Source: Torreya grandis (lineage: Eukaryota; Streptophyta; Pinopsida; Cupressales; Taxaceae). From it: 64,000 nucleotides of DNA. The notes below the pieces were generated by a model. It saw only the letters and a list, made by a program, of their open reading frames with translations. It was not told the DNA's origin and made no database searches. A program made the translations under genes and the position numbers. The stretch covers positions 3,919,501 through 3,983,500 of the forward strand of contig JARHVA010000639.1 of NCBI GenBank assembly GCA_037957365.1. The letters are read 5' to 3'. Below, one piece after another: positions 47,941 through 59,736 of this stretch (position 1 is the first letter of the stretch; the number at the start of each line of letters is the position of its first letter).

Positions 47941-48135
47941 ACATCAATGTAAAATTAGTAACAATCCATAAACAAAGATGGGAAAAAAAATGGTAAAACA
48001 ACATTAATGAATAAATAGTAACAAGCCAACCTCACTTATAAATGTAAAAAGATGCATAAAAGGGAAAACAACATTGGTGAGTGAGAAGTAACAAGATCAC
48101 CTCACTCAATAATGGAAAAAGAACATGAAAGTAAA
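47941..48135 (+). repeat. Tandem repeat, three degenerate 60-70-bp units
   Basis: Units start at about 47,941, 48,001 and 48,071 with ACATYRRTG and share TAGTAACAA / AAGTAACAAG and CCTCACT words. Lies in the 3' UTR of the 13.5-kb element. Confidence 0.7.
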
Positions 48136-49368
48136 AATGGACTCAGATGTCCATAAAAAGGGGTGGTAAAAATGACAAATGGTAAAAGGAAACTAAAACA
48201 TATCTAGAAATTAAATATGTGGTAAAAAGAAAGTAATCCATAGTTACTCAAGCATATTTTTTTGCTCCAAGGATAGATAAAATTGAAATAAAATATTTCT
48301 AGCATGTTTTTAAGATGTGAAAAAGGAAGTAAAGAGGAGATGAAATAGATTTGGAATCATAATTTTCTTGTCAAGGGGAGAAATGAAACGGGTAGAGGGG
48401 ATAATGAAATAAAAACCAAGGTAGAGGAACTCTTTATTGAAGTCAAGACACTCAAATTAGGTTTGTCAAAACAATAGGACTTTTAACCTTAAGGACTATG
48501 AATAACTTCTCTAAGCTACACAAGTCTTAGGTTAATAAGTGAAGTATGTAGATCATCCCATGGAGGCTATATGCATGAAAAATAAAATGGACATACCTTC
48601 CCACAATGTGTTATCTATTCCTTATGACCCCTTACAGAGTTGTCATCTACTATGAAGATTGGGTACTTGCATGAATAAGTAGGTAGCACCATAGAGTTTC
48701 TTAAATTCTCCTATTCTAACCTACTAGCCTACTGCACCCCGATGGACCTAGACTCTAGTGTGAGGACAATTGTGGAGTTTGAGCTTAGATTGGAGATAGG
48801 AAATATGCTTATAATCACATCTTTTAGTGTGATTTTAACTTTTAAAATTTATATGTTTAATTTTGTATATCATTTCCTTTTATTTCAAATGATTTGGATT
48901 TTAACTTTATTGATGGATTTTTCTTTTCCTCCTCCATACAGATTTGGAAAACCAAACATGGGTGTTAAAGATGACTTTAATTTGAATACTTTGGACTTAG
49001 TTACTAAGAAAGAGAAACTTTAGAGAGCATGGGGTCTAAGAGTCTTGTAAATAGAGATGAAATAAAAGTGTAATCTTGACTTTGAACTTGTTTTATCTAA
49101 TATGGAGTGGAAGGAAATAAAATCAAGAGGAATGACACATGGAACAATTTGAAATACTTCAAATCACAAAAATGTGACAAAGGGAAAAAAAGAGAGGATA
49201 CAATGATATAAAAGTGTGATTATTTATCATAAAAATAAGGGTAATGGAGGGAAACATGCTAACATGGCGTGTTTTTGTAAATTCCATCTATCAAAAGAAG
49301 AAAAAGCTAAAGTAGAGAATAAGGATCAAAAACACATTCTAGAAAAGCAATAACATGATGGTAATTTT

Positions 49369-49640
49369 ATGAGGAAGGCTAGGTCCTATCCATGGTCTTA
49401 CATTGAAACTCACAAAAGAGAAACCCATAAGGGTGCCAAAAAGCATTGGAAAAATAAATAAGAAAAAAAAGATGGTATTTATGAGGAAGGCTAGGTCCTA
49501 TCCATTGTCTTACACTGCAACTCACAAAAGAGACACCTAAGAGGTGCAAAAAGTGTGTAAAAAAAATGAAAATAAAGAAACTATGGTACATCATGAGGAA
49601 TACTGAGTCCTATCTATAGTTTTACAATACAACTCATTAG
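49369..49640 (+). repeat. 112-bp tandem repeat, 2.4 copies
   Basis: Starts of ATGAGGAAGGCTAGGTCCTA at 49,369 and 49,481 and the variant ATGAGGAATACTGAGTCCTA at 49,593, spaced exactly 112 bp. The first two copies are nearly identical over about 60 bp. 112 is not a multiple of three, which argues against a coding origin. Confidence 0.88.
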
Positions 49641-49890
49641 AGAAAAGGGGAAACCAAAAGAGCAAAAAGGAAGGACTAAGGGTTTATGAATAAGGAAGAA
49701 CTATTGTAGAGGGAGAGACCCATGTACGTAACCTACAAAAATCATTAGATAGATATAATATAGAAAGCATGAAAAAAAAGAGAAGGAATTTAGGCAAAAT
49801 ACTTCTTAAGGAATTATGCATTTATGGTCTCTTTGAAAACATGGGCTTCATTTGTTTGAAGGTGATAAGTACTTAGACAAAGAATATCTT

Positions 49891-50860
49891 TGACTAAATA
49901 GGGACCCCACAATTTTTGGGCATATTTACCTTCTTTGTCATGATTTTAGTCTAATTTAAGTACAAGATCACTAACATTAAATGTGTGGATTTTGACACAT
50001 TTTTATGTTCTTTGACAATATTATCCTTATATTGGTGATTACATTGTAAATTAGAAAGATAGTGTTCATCAATAAGATTAAGGGTATGAAAGCAAAAAAC
50101 TACACAATTTTTCATGTGGGTATGATACTATGAATAGATATACTAAGAGAGGGAAGCTCAACTTCTAAGGGAAGGACTAACTCAGAACCATAGACTAGAG
50201 AGAATGACATTGCCCCAGTGTCAGTATGTATGTTAGTTTGATAGGCCCAAAGAGTAGGGTAAAATGAATGTTCCAATCCATACAGGTTTCATGAAATATC
50301 TTTTAGAATTTTGTTTAAGTGGCCCCAGCTTGACCATTACATTACAGAGGATAGAGTGTAGAAAATTTGTGTTTGATCTTGAATTTAGTACAAAACCATT
50401 TGGTATCCTTGTTTTTAAAATCACCACCAATGTTGGAAATGATAGTATGGGGAACATCAAAGTGGAAAATGATTTGGTTAAGAATGAATTTTGAGATAGT
50501 AATACCAATGACATTAACAAGGGGAATATCCTCAACCCACTTGGTAAAATATTTTATAACTATGATGATAAAGACATGCCCATCTTAAGATCAAGGTAAT
50601 TTTCCAATAAAATATAATCCCCATATGGAGAATGGCCAAGGAGATTCGATAATTTAAAGTTCTACTAGAGGTGAATGAATTATATCATCATGAAGTTGGT
50701 AAGGGGTACGCTTTTCATAAAAATTGATTGCGAAATTTTCAAGAATAGGCTAAAAGTATCCTATACATAGGTATTTACAAGTGGCAGTATGTCCAATATA
50801 GTGGCCACCATAAATTCCCCCATGTGCTTGTTCAAGAAGAGGAGGTACCTCATATTGCAT
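49891..50860 (-). pseudogene. Integrase of the 13.5-kb element, broken
   Basis: Reverse strand from about 50,845: HGGIYGGHYIGHTATCKYL, the His part of the zinc-binding domain, then FYEKRTPYQ (50,722-50,694), where the family has the Cys-x-x-Cys pair. SPWPFSIWGLYFIGKL follows near 50,600. The core shows FHFDVPHTIISNIGGDF near 50,460-50,420, where the second catalytic Asp is Asn (50,434-50,432), followed by FKNKDTKWFC. A stop interrupts the zinc-binding part. Expected function in the intact family is insertion of element cDNA into the chromosome; this copy cannot act. Confidence 0.88.
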
Positions 50861-51229
50861 AACACAATAGAGTAAGGTACCTTCAACATTATGATAATAA
50901 AAGATGTTGTATAGAAATAATACTTAAAATCTTGTTTATGAATACCAGTCTTTTCATGAGAATCTAAGTTAGGAGGATAAGTTTGATGATCCTAAATTTG
51001 AATTATGTTTTTATACCATAGGCTTTATCGAATAGTGATAACCTTGATGTGGAAGATAAGTGAATCTTATGGTTGAGTAAAAGATGGAGATCTTATTTGG
51101 ATAAGAAAAGTGGGATTAGAAAGAGCTTGGTAGGGATGAAAATGAGATGCTAAAGAAGAAAGGGAATTAGTAATGGAATTTTTACCTCAAGGGATAGGTT
51201 CAATAGTGAAGGAAATGAAATCTTTAATG

Positions 51230-51520
51230 AGAGTCATTGAAATTTGATGATAAGTAATGAGATTCTCACTTTTGCATTGGTATTCACTATTGACTTGGTG
51301 ATAAATGAGATGAGAATCACCTAAGGAATGTAGGTATTAGATATTTAAATCAAAATAATCTCTCATGCCTAAGATTAGAGCTTCTTATTTAGCCATATTG
51401 TTGGTGACATCAAAAGTTAAGTGGAAAGTTAAAGGGATGAATTTTCCAAGAGGACTTTTAAGAATGTAACCTACCCCAAATCCTTAAAGGCATTTAGCAC
51501 CATCAAAGTGAAAGGTCAAA
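51230..51520 (-). pseudogene. RNase H of the 13.5-kb element, broken
   Basis: Reverse strand reads PLTFHLTFDVTNNMAK, a stop, then EALILGMRDYF, and DSHLIYHQVNSEYQCKSE. These fit the gypsy RNase H pattern TNNxAEYEALILGL and DSQLVxxQVNGxYxxK. The Glu-Tyr of AEYEAL is replaced by the stop. RNase H would degrade the RNA strand of the RNA-DNA hybrid. Confidence 0.83.
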
Positions 51521-52289
51521 ATATCCTTGTGCAAGTCAACATTAATATAAAGAATTTATTTGATAACTACTTTTGATTTAGTAGTATCAGTGGGAATATC
51601 AAACTCATCAAGATTACTTACTTCAAGATTAGCGGTAATGTTATGAAAGTAATATTTGAGAGAAATACCTTGATTGAGACCTTTAATATAGAAAATGTTG
51701 TCATCTATAAGACTATCTTGAAGGTTATTAGTATCTAGCACAAGATCTATGGAAATTTGATTAGTTATGATTTATCTTATGATAACTTTTTGAGTTACGA
51801 TGCAAAGATCAAATTCCATAAGGAGGACAATCCATTTACCAATTCTATCTCCAGGAAGAAAAGATGTAGAGAAGAAGTGATGAAGGGGGTTAAAATGAAT
51901 GATGACATAAGTGGTCTAATAAATCATGTAGTGTCAAATATTTTTATCTCTGGAATAGATGGTGAGGTAGTCACATTCAACTTTGGTATAACATTTCTTA
52001 TAGTCGATGACACCTCAACCAATGTAATAAATGACATACTCTATTATAGTATTATTTTGTTGGGCAAGAATTGCCCCAATTGATATGGGTGTGGAATAAG
52101 TATATACGATCAAGGGTCAATCATTGGAAGGAGGATGAAGTATAAGTAGGTGAAAAAATGAATCTTTCATGTTATCAAAGGATTTATCTCAAGGATCCAT
52201 CCATTCTAAAGCATTACCTTTTCTAAGAAGAGAATTAATGGAGTGAATGTGATAAGCCATTTTAGGGACAACTCATCTAATTTCCCAAG
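51521..52289 (-). pseudogene. RT-RNase H connection of the 13.5-kb element, degenerate
   Basis: Lies between the last RT motif and the RNase H. The reverse frame at 51,741-51,556 is open for 61 codons and contains the segment IDDNIFYIKGLNQGISLKYY, plausible as linker. The forward open frame at 51,757-52,083 is antisense to it and not a gene. Confidence 0.55.
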
Positions 52290-53065
52290 CTTACCTACGT
52301 AAGTATAATGTTTGGAATGGATTGAGGAATGGGAAAGTTGATGATGAAAATAATTTTATTTGGACCAACATTGATACAATGAAGAGAGATTAAGAATACT
52401 AAAATTTTTCTAGATGTGACACCAAAGACACATTTGTAAGGATTTAATCTAACCAAATATTTAATAAGATGGTCAAATATGATAGTAAGATCATAAAGAT
52501 GAGTGTTACAAATTTTAGATTTAACAATGAGATCATCCACATAGTTTTCAATAATTTTGTGGATAAGATCATGAAAGATATAAGTCATTTCTCATTGATA
52601 AGTGGCTCTAGCATTTTTGAGGTCGAAGGGCATTTTGACATAACAATTGGTGCCCATTCCATGGTGAAAGTGGTCTTATGTTGGTCCTTGGGGACAATGT
52701 GAATTTGATTGTAGCTTGAGAAACCATCCATAAGAGATAACATTTTGTAACCAACTATGGAATCAATAATGGCATCTATCGAAGGTAAAAGGAAGTTATC
52801 TTTGGGACATGTGAGATTAAGATTTTGGAAATAAATACAAATGTGAATGACCATAATGACCTTATTCTAAATGAAGAACTATTTTAGAGACCCGTTCATA
52901 ATAGTTCATTGGTTTGATAAATTTATAATTTAAAATTTTGATGATTTCCTTATGACATAAGGTAGAAATCTCAAGTTGAAATTTCCTTTGCTTTTGATGC
53001 ACAGGCTTGGAATCAGGATAAGTAATGATGTTATGCATCACAATGTTGGGGTTAATACTAGGCAT
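52290..53065 (-). pseudogene. Reverse transcriptase of the 13.5-kb element, active-site motif intact
   Basis: Reverse strand 53,065-52,862 gives NIVMHNIITYPDSKPVHQKQ, the entry to gypsy RT. After a shift, CPKDNFLLPSIDAIIDSI and LSLMDGFSSYNQIHIV appear (52,854-52,585), then ENYVDDLIVKSK with YVDD at 52,543-52,532, and NPYKCVFGVTSRKILVF. The catalytic Asp pair is retained, in contrast to the YVDN of the array element, but at least two frameshifts break the reading. The domain is of normal length for gypsy RT. Confidence 0.92.
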
Positions 53066-54368
53066 GTATTTATAGGACCAGGTGAATATCTCATGATATT
53101 TATCTAAAAATAAGCTAAAGTTATCATAATCAGTAGGTGAGAGTTTATGAGAAACTATAATTGTTCAAGTACATGATGTAGTACCATAATCAATGCAAGT
53201 GGTTTATTAATTAAGCATAGCATTGCCATCATAGAAATGGTATGGTGAATTAGGTAAAGAATAAATTAGATTATTTTTAGGATCAATTTTAGCTATGAAT
53301 TTATTTAAACAAGGGGTTTTTGTTTTGAAGTTTAAAAGTTTATGATGTTGCCAAGGAAGTTGAGTTTTTTAAGAATAAATCTGTCACTAGGCAAGGTGGG
53401 AAGAGGACCATAATTCTCAACGTCTAATTTAAGATATAGAATTTTATTACCATGGTGATCATACTCAAAATGTATCTAATAGATATCAATTTCCTTGGCA
53501 TCTAGTATAATCTTGGGAGTGGAGAAGTATATGGATCAGAAGGGATTGGTGTGTTGTTAGTTTCTATGATAGGGGAAGGATATGATATAGTGATGGGATC
53601 CATAGGTGGTAAAGAAGATGCATGAATTTTTAGAGTTTTAAAAGGTATGATTTGTTCTACCACCAAAGAAGTATCAAGAAGTGGAGAATTGGGAGGAGGT
53701 ACATGACCCTCGAGATCTAATTCATGATTCATGGAAATGGTATGAACATCCTAATTAAAAGCATGAATGTGAGCTAAGGTTTTTTGATAATTTTGGATAT
53801 CCATGTCTTGAGATTGAGCTCGGTACATTATGTAATTATCATCATATGTTGGATAAATTGTACATGCTTGAGATTTATGGGAAGTTTTAGAAGGTGAAAT
53901 CCCAATATTGTTGAATATACATGGAGACATGATGAGAGGATCTTGAAATAATTTGGCCACTTTCAAATAATTACAAGTGAAGGCTTCTTCTATCAAAAAA
54001 GTCTTTTGAGCATTTCATGGAGGGGAAAAATCAATAATTTCATCAATGAGAGGAATATTATGGTCTCAAGGTAATAAGGAAGGAGGAAGCCACTCCAAAA
54101 TGTAAGGATGTAGATTGGTAATATTGCAAGTATGTTATAATTCATTAGGCTCATCGTCATCTGAATTAGAAAGAGTAACTTGTAAATTAGGTTTGATGTT
54201 GATGAACTCAAGTAAAGGAGCACTATTGATCTTAAGAATGGTAGGAATATAATACTAAGGTTTGGGATAAGGAAGTTGAATACTCCAAGGGTTGGGATCA
54301 GGCTCATGCTTATACCACTTATTGTTTTATAAACATTTAATGCATTTTCTACCATAAGAAGTAATAGA
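53066..54368 (-). pseudogene. Protease-RT linker of the 13.5-kb element
   Basis: Reverse-strand pieces with Pro/Ser-rich and acidic composition (for example 53,732-53,502, LEGHVPPPNSPLLD). No catalytic motif recognised. Such long linkers between protease and RT are usual in Tat/Athila-like polyproteins. Confidence 0.5.
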
Positions 54369-54770
54369 TCACATTATATGAGTCCATGGGTGATGACGGA
54401 GTATATTATAAGATAAGCGTAAATCAAGGACCATAAGCTTAGTTTGAATAGTCTTAGGTTTGATGTTTAGGAGAAGCCAAATATAATTGAGTGGCTTTTG
54501 ATTAGTCTTGTCAAAACCATGATAGGTAAGGTAGGTTTGGTTGAGATGATCCTTGTTATACCCAAGTTTTTGTATAAGCCACAAAGATGTCACATTAATA
54601 CACGAGCCTTCATCAACTAGAAATTTACTAATGATGGTAGTATTAATGGCTATTTTAATGAAAAGTGGCAAATCATCAACATGAAAAAGAATTTCATCAT
54701 TGATCATATCCTCTTCAATAAATTCAATAGAAGGATTGGAAGAAGGATATATAGTTTTAATGGTATGCAC
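54369..54770 (-). pseudogene. Aspartic protease region of the 13.5-kb element
   Basis: A 133-codon open reverse frame contains FLVDEGSCINVTSLW, corresponding to the gypsy protease signature (V-D-x-GSS-x-N-V/L), with the catalytic Asp present. LTYHGFDKTNQKPLN matches the L-x-x-FDG region and LSYNILRHHPWTHIM the conserved YNxILGRPWL region, where ILGR has become ILRH. The protease would cleave the Gag-Pol polyprotein. The segment is open, but the flanking frames are broken, so no full protein is possible. Confidence 0.88.
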
Positions 54771-56640
54771 ATTAGTAGGTTGAGGTTTGATAGAATGTGT
54801 TTCTTCATTTATAGAGGATGGATCTTCAATTTATTATAATTATTGCATAAGGAACTTGTGATGATAGGGGGAAGTATGAACCAACTCCATAAGTGGAATA
54901 TTGCAAGGCATAGAGTTAAGTTATTCAAGAAAGTTCAAATGAGATTTAGAAGAAGACCCAGTATAGTGTTTAGGAAGTAAGGTAGATTTTGAAGGAATAG
55001 AAGTGGTTGGAGGTTTGAAAGGAATAAGTGGTTCCTTAGGAGCTTTTGAAGCCAGATTAGTTGTTGTAGTATCTTTGAAAATATTTTCTTCTAAATATGG
55101 GTTCTTATGTTTGGTAACAGGATCTTTATGAGTCAATTTGTGATGATAATTAACCTTAGTAGTGTTAACACATTGAGAATTGTTACAATATTGGTCATAG
55201 TCAGCATTAATGGCACAAACATCCTTGGTATTTTATTGATTATTGGTGGAAAAATATTTTTGGTTATTTGAGGTAAAAGCTTTGAAAACTTGTCATTTTT
55301 GAGAAGTAGTGATGTAATCTTGATGATAAAGGTTGATCATAACTTCATGAGTAAATGAATCACCAAGAACATAGGAGATAACAAATTTAGTGAGCCCTAT
55401 ACAAGATTCATGGGAGTGATAAATTTTGACATAAAGCCAAAAAAATTTATTAGGGTCATACCACTTAGGAGGATTTCTATGATAGGTGAAAGGTTTATAG
55501 GGTGGTAAACATTGTTGCATTTACTGCATCAAGAGTGGTGTGTGAGAAGATGAATGTATGTTAGTTTTGGCAACACCTGGTTTGGTTTGAGGAGTATTAC
55601 TAGTGATAGTATTAGTATATGTTTGAAAATATCCTTTATTAAGTTTAGGATTAGGTTCAAATTGCTTCATGATAAATTATTGACATGTATCTTGGTCAAG
55701 AGCTTCATTAAGTGTTTAGGGAGAAAAAGTTCAAACCTTATATTGAAGAGAAGGATTCAAAGCAGTGATAAAGAGTTTGAACAAGTTATCATCAGTCATG
55801 TTATGATAAACTTTATAGGCCAATGATTTCCATCTTTTGATAAATTCATGAGATGATTTAGTGGGAGATTGTTTATTATTAATGAAGTGGCTAATATAAT
55901 TTGTAGGAAGATCATTGTGTTGAAACTCTTTAACTAAAGGATTGAACAAATCTTCTAGTTGCCAAATGGAATGTTGGGGAAATTTTTTGTACCATTCAAA
56001 TACATTGTTAGTAAAGTTTTTAACTAAGAGTTTGGTTGTGGTGAAAATATTAGTTTGGATCCATTCTTTGTAAAGGTTGTCAAAGGCTTTGAGAAATGAG
56101 GTAGGGTATTTAGTTCCATCATACTTGATAGTTGGAGATATGTTATCAATATTAATGGACACAATAAAGGGAGTTAAAGGCTAATTTTAAATAGTTTAAA
56201 TTATTTTGTTATTCATTATTGGTTGAGTAATAACATTTCCCAAGGCATATCTAAGAGGTGGAGGAATGTAATTAGGATTGGATTGAGGATGGATAGTTAG
56301 AGTTTGATTATCCATATTAATCAAATGATGTTAGAGTTGCATCATTTGATTGGTATTAGAAATTTGCATTATGTTTATTTTTTGTATGAATTGTACAAGA
56401 AGTTGAGTTGTATCAATAAGTAGGTTAGTGTTGGTAGGATCACTCCCCATATTGGTATTAGGGGGAGAGTTATTAGAAGATGGATTATTAGTGGGATTAT
56501 TGATTAAACTTGTGTTAATGGATTCCACATTAGTTTGAAGGTTTTGATGATGATAAGCATCTTGATAGGTATATAAAGGGTTAGACTCATTAGCTTCATT
56601 TTGAGGTGTGATTTGCACCATGTGATAAGTCATAGATGAA
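54771..56640 (-). pseudogene. gag of the 13.5-kb element, partly open
   Basis: The reverse frame 56,162-55,731 (143 codons, the longest recognisable coding piece in the window) matches the retrotransposon Gag domain: IKYDGTKYPTSFLKAFDN, NVFEWYKKFPQHSIWQLEDL and SSHEFIKRWKSLAYKV. A further piece, HSHESCIGLTKFV, at 55,520-55,293 resembles the Gag C-terminal segment with a Cys. The N-terminal part, 56,633-56,331, is Asn/Gln/Ser-rich. Stops at several places separate the segments. Gag would form the particle that packages element RNA. Confidence 0.85.
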
Positions 56641-58540
56641 GGAGGAGAAGAGGTGCCCCAAGAGTGATGGTTATCTTAGGAGGAAAAGTGAGGGAGAAAT
56701 GAACCTCCCAAATAGTATCTAAATGGATTCAGGTTGTCCAAGAAGATTATAATAGGGGACTTCATGATGACTTGAGAGAAACGAACAACATGCTAAAGAA
56801 GAGAACTAAGTCAGATAAATAGGGAAATAAAAAATACTATAGAGTCAACTAGGTCAACTTAGTATAGAAAACATGGGTTGAAAACTAAGGAAATAAGGCT
56901 ACAGAGTTGACTAGATTGACCTAGCTTTGTAACTTGGATAAAAAATAGGCATAAAAAGAATAAAGAGTTGATAGGGTCAACCTAGTTTTGTATCTTAGGT
57001 AGAAAATAAGGAAAATGAATACAAATTTGATAGGGTCAACGTAGTTTTATATCTTGGGAGGCAAAAAAGAATACTATGTCAATAGTATCAACCCATTATT
57101 GTAATTAGGGGAAACAGATAATCTATAAGAGACTATGTCAATTAGAATGACTATGTACTTAAATAGGAAAAACTTTGCAATTACTTTTGAAAAAAAGAAA
57201 TTAAGGAAACACACAATCAATTGGTTCAATGGAGATGATCCAATTGAGGCACATAGCATAAAACCTTGTACCAATGCTAGCTAATGAAAGTTTTTTCAAT
57301 ACAACATACAATTGAGCAAAGAGAAAACAATAAACTTGGAAATTAAATTCTAAGTGGTCATCCTAAATGTTGTTAGACTATTAGAGTATGATTTTAAGTG
57401 TGATAGGAAGTTATCTATAATAAAGGAACTAGAAATCAATTTATGGATGGTTTCAAGATGTTTAGGCTGAAAGAGATCTATATTGGCAATGGTACTTGCT
57501 TGGTATTGGGGCCTACCCATTCACTTCACACAATATAGTGATAAGGGTGTCAAGTGATTTACCAATATATACCATTAACTACATGTTTATACTTAGCCAA
57601 AAAACCAAGTTGGCTTCCCCCTTGGTGATGAAATCCAAGTAGGTAGGCCTTGGGTAGATAATTGTTTTAAATGCATAATTTTTTTATTAGGTAGTGTGTG
57701 CAAGAAAGAGAAAAATAGTGTAACTAAATTGTATAATGAGAAACCACCTAATTATACTATGTCATATATTCTAAGCATTCAAGCAACTAAAAGTGAAAGT
57801 GTGAGCTAATTATTATCATATTAGTGTTAATTCTAACTTTGAAACATAGTATAGTTTCATTTCATGATAGTGTATGTAGAGATTAAATAATAGAGTCGAT
57901 AGTGTCACTATTGTACTTTTAAAGTAAGGTTCTAAAAAATAAATACATTGATGGTTTTGACCTAGTTTTCTATACAAAAGATAGAATATAAAAATAAATT
58001 GATAGTGTCGACCTAGTTTACTATATAGGGGCAATTTTAAAGACTACAAACTATGAAAAAAATGTAATGAATAATAGAAATGAAAGAGAAAGAGAGAAAG
58101 GAACCTTAGTGGGATTGAAGATGCTTATAATTGTAAAATTTTTGTTTAATTTTATTTAAATTTATACCAACTAAGTGAACTGGGTCAACCTAATTCTATA
58201 AAACCTTATTGCTAAAGCTTGTAAAGCATATTGTGTCGATAGGGTCAACCTAGTATGTTTTTTATAAGTATAGAAGTGTATTGTGTCAACTAGGTCAACC
58301 TAGTAGCCTATAAATAGAAATTAAAAACCTATAATATGTTGATATAATCAACCCTATAACCTATACCTGATGAAGAACCTTCACAAATAAAATAGAATCA
58401 TATTGATGTGACTATGTGTTAAACCTATGCATAGAAATTAGAACTATACCGGCACTGTCGATGTAGTATTAAAAATATATATAAATAATAAAATGAAATG
58501 ATAAAATAATGAAAAAATTAGATAAAACCTTAAAGGGTTA
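56641..58540 (-). other. Leader of the 13.5-kb element with repeated GTCAAC-type motif
   Basis: 1.9 kb between gag and the primer site. A motif approximating GTYGAYAGGGTCAACCTAGT recurs on the forward strand at about 56,844, 56,903, 56,965, 57,025, 57,079, 57,893, 57,948, 57,998, 58,178, 58,230, 58,276, 58,340 and 58,449, many at 50-60-bp spacing. Otherwise no coding or known RNA motif. Confidence 0.7.
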
Positions 58541-58542
58541 GA

Positions 58543-58563
58543 TTCATGTCGAGTTCACCACAA
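58543..58563 (-). other. Putative primer binding site of the 13.5-kb element
   Basis: Reverse strand TTGTGGTGAACTCGACATG directly after the LTR end. TGGTGAACTCGACATG begins with TGG, the complement of a tRNA CCA end; the matching tRNA species is not one I can name. Confidence 0.5.
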
Positions 58564-59736
58564 TGTATACAATTAAAAATGCATCATGTCTATAAATCAA
58601 TCCTAACTCGGAGAAGATAGATCATCCTTACACTTTTGATTGGGGATATATTAGATAATCAAGAACATGACCAATATGGGGATCATATAGACCCAATTAT
58701 GGGATCTCTTATCATAATACACAATGCTAGGGAGGGTTCCAAATCCTCCAATCAATCACAATCATGTAATAACCCTATCTAGGTCTTATGTTTGATATCT
58801 TACTAAACTAATAACAAGTAAATAAATCTAATCTAGTACTCACCAAATATTGTGGCACAACATGGGGGTTAGTAAGAAAAAAAACATTCATAGGAGAATC
58901 TCAATTAAGCTATGTATGAGTAAGACCCTAATACATGGAAAGATAAGAGTAATATTATTCGAAGCTAATACTTATACTACTTCTATCTACTAAAGAGAGG
59001 TTCAAAGTTAGAGAATACTTACCTAAATGATAACCCATAGAGACTCAATATATCCCTTGGATAAAGGTGATTTGAAATATATTATTGTGGTTGGTAAGGA
59101 TCACTAAGAAATTCCAAAACATCTAAGACTTCTCCACAAGGCTAGATTATCTAAGTAGAAACCTGAAGCTAAGACTCCTCATGTAGAATGGTGGAAGAGA
59201 AAATTGTAAAGAAGTGAAAATGAATAATAAATCTCGTTTATTTTTATAAATAATGATAAAATGATATTGTATATTTAGGTGGATTTAACCCTAAACCCTT
59301 TTGAAATTTTTAGTTGATAGGGTTGACCTAGTACAGTTATGGACAATAATTCACTAGGTCATGGGCTAGGTCAACCAAGAGCTGACCTAGACCCTAAATG
59401 AATTTCACCCAAAACTATACAGGGTCAACCCAATTGACCTAGTAAAAAAGACTATAAAAAGGAGCATAAGGTGAGGAAAAGAGGGATAGAAAGTGGGAAA
59501 ATATTGGAGTGTGTAAAGGAGGAGTAATATCTTAGGGAATGGTTTCATGAGCTAGTTGGATTGGTAATAAGTGGCAATAAGGGACAACAATCCTATAAAA
59601 CACTAATGGTCTACCCACCCCTTTCTTGGTGCACTCTTTAAGGAATACACTTGGAAATATTGAGTCTTGATAGGTTCCTACAAGATAAAAAAGGATCAGT
59701 ATTTGTTAAAGGTTAAAAATATTATATGTATACACA
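58564..59736 (-). repeat. 5' LTR of the 13.5-kb element
   Basis: 1,173 bp. Reverse strand starts TGTGTATACA and ends AATTGTATACA, just before the primer site. Contains GTTGACC / GTCAACC motif copies at 59,316-59,340, 59,363-59,400 and 59,420-59,450. It differs from the 3' LTR by many substitutions and small indels, indicating an old insertion. Confidence 0.9.

Larger units (their letters stand above)
47425..49890 (-). other. 3' UTR of the 13.5-kb element
   Basis: Non-coding stretch between INT and the polypurine tract. It holds two short tandem repeat families (47,941-48,135 and 49,369-49,640). The open frames at 48,742-49,023 (forward) and 49,379-49,594 (reverse) have no domain and are chance frames; the latter is made by the 112-bp repeat. 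Confidence 0.6.
46224..59736 (-). mobile_element. Tat/Athila-like Ty3/gypsy element, 13.5 kb, near full length
   Basis: Reverse-strand element with both LTRs, primer site, leader, gag, protease, RT, RNase H, INT (in the gypsy order), 3' UTR with tandem repeats, and polypurine tract. It splits a chromovirus-like element: reverse-strand protease ends at 59,737 and RT resumes below 46,223. Flanks CTACA (left) and TGCCA (right) are only weakly similar, so a 5-bp target duplication is possible but not shown. Every coding domain has stops or shifts, although a gag segment of 143 codons is still open. Confidence 0.93.

Noticed and set aside
48742..49023. Forward 93-codon frame in the 3' UTR of the 13.5-kb element
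   Set aside because: Runs against element orientation, low-complexity Phe/Leu/Ile content, no domain.
50264..50588. Forward open frames of 73-76 codons
   Set aside because: Antisense to the integrase core of the 13.5-kb element.
51757..52083. Forward 108-codon open frame
   Set aside because: Antisense to the RT-RNase H part of the 13.5-kb element; no recognisable domain.
54369..56640. Possible functional gag or protease gene because of 133- and 143-codon open frames
   Set aside because: Flanking segments of the same domains are in other frames with stops; these are chance survivals in a dead element.
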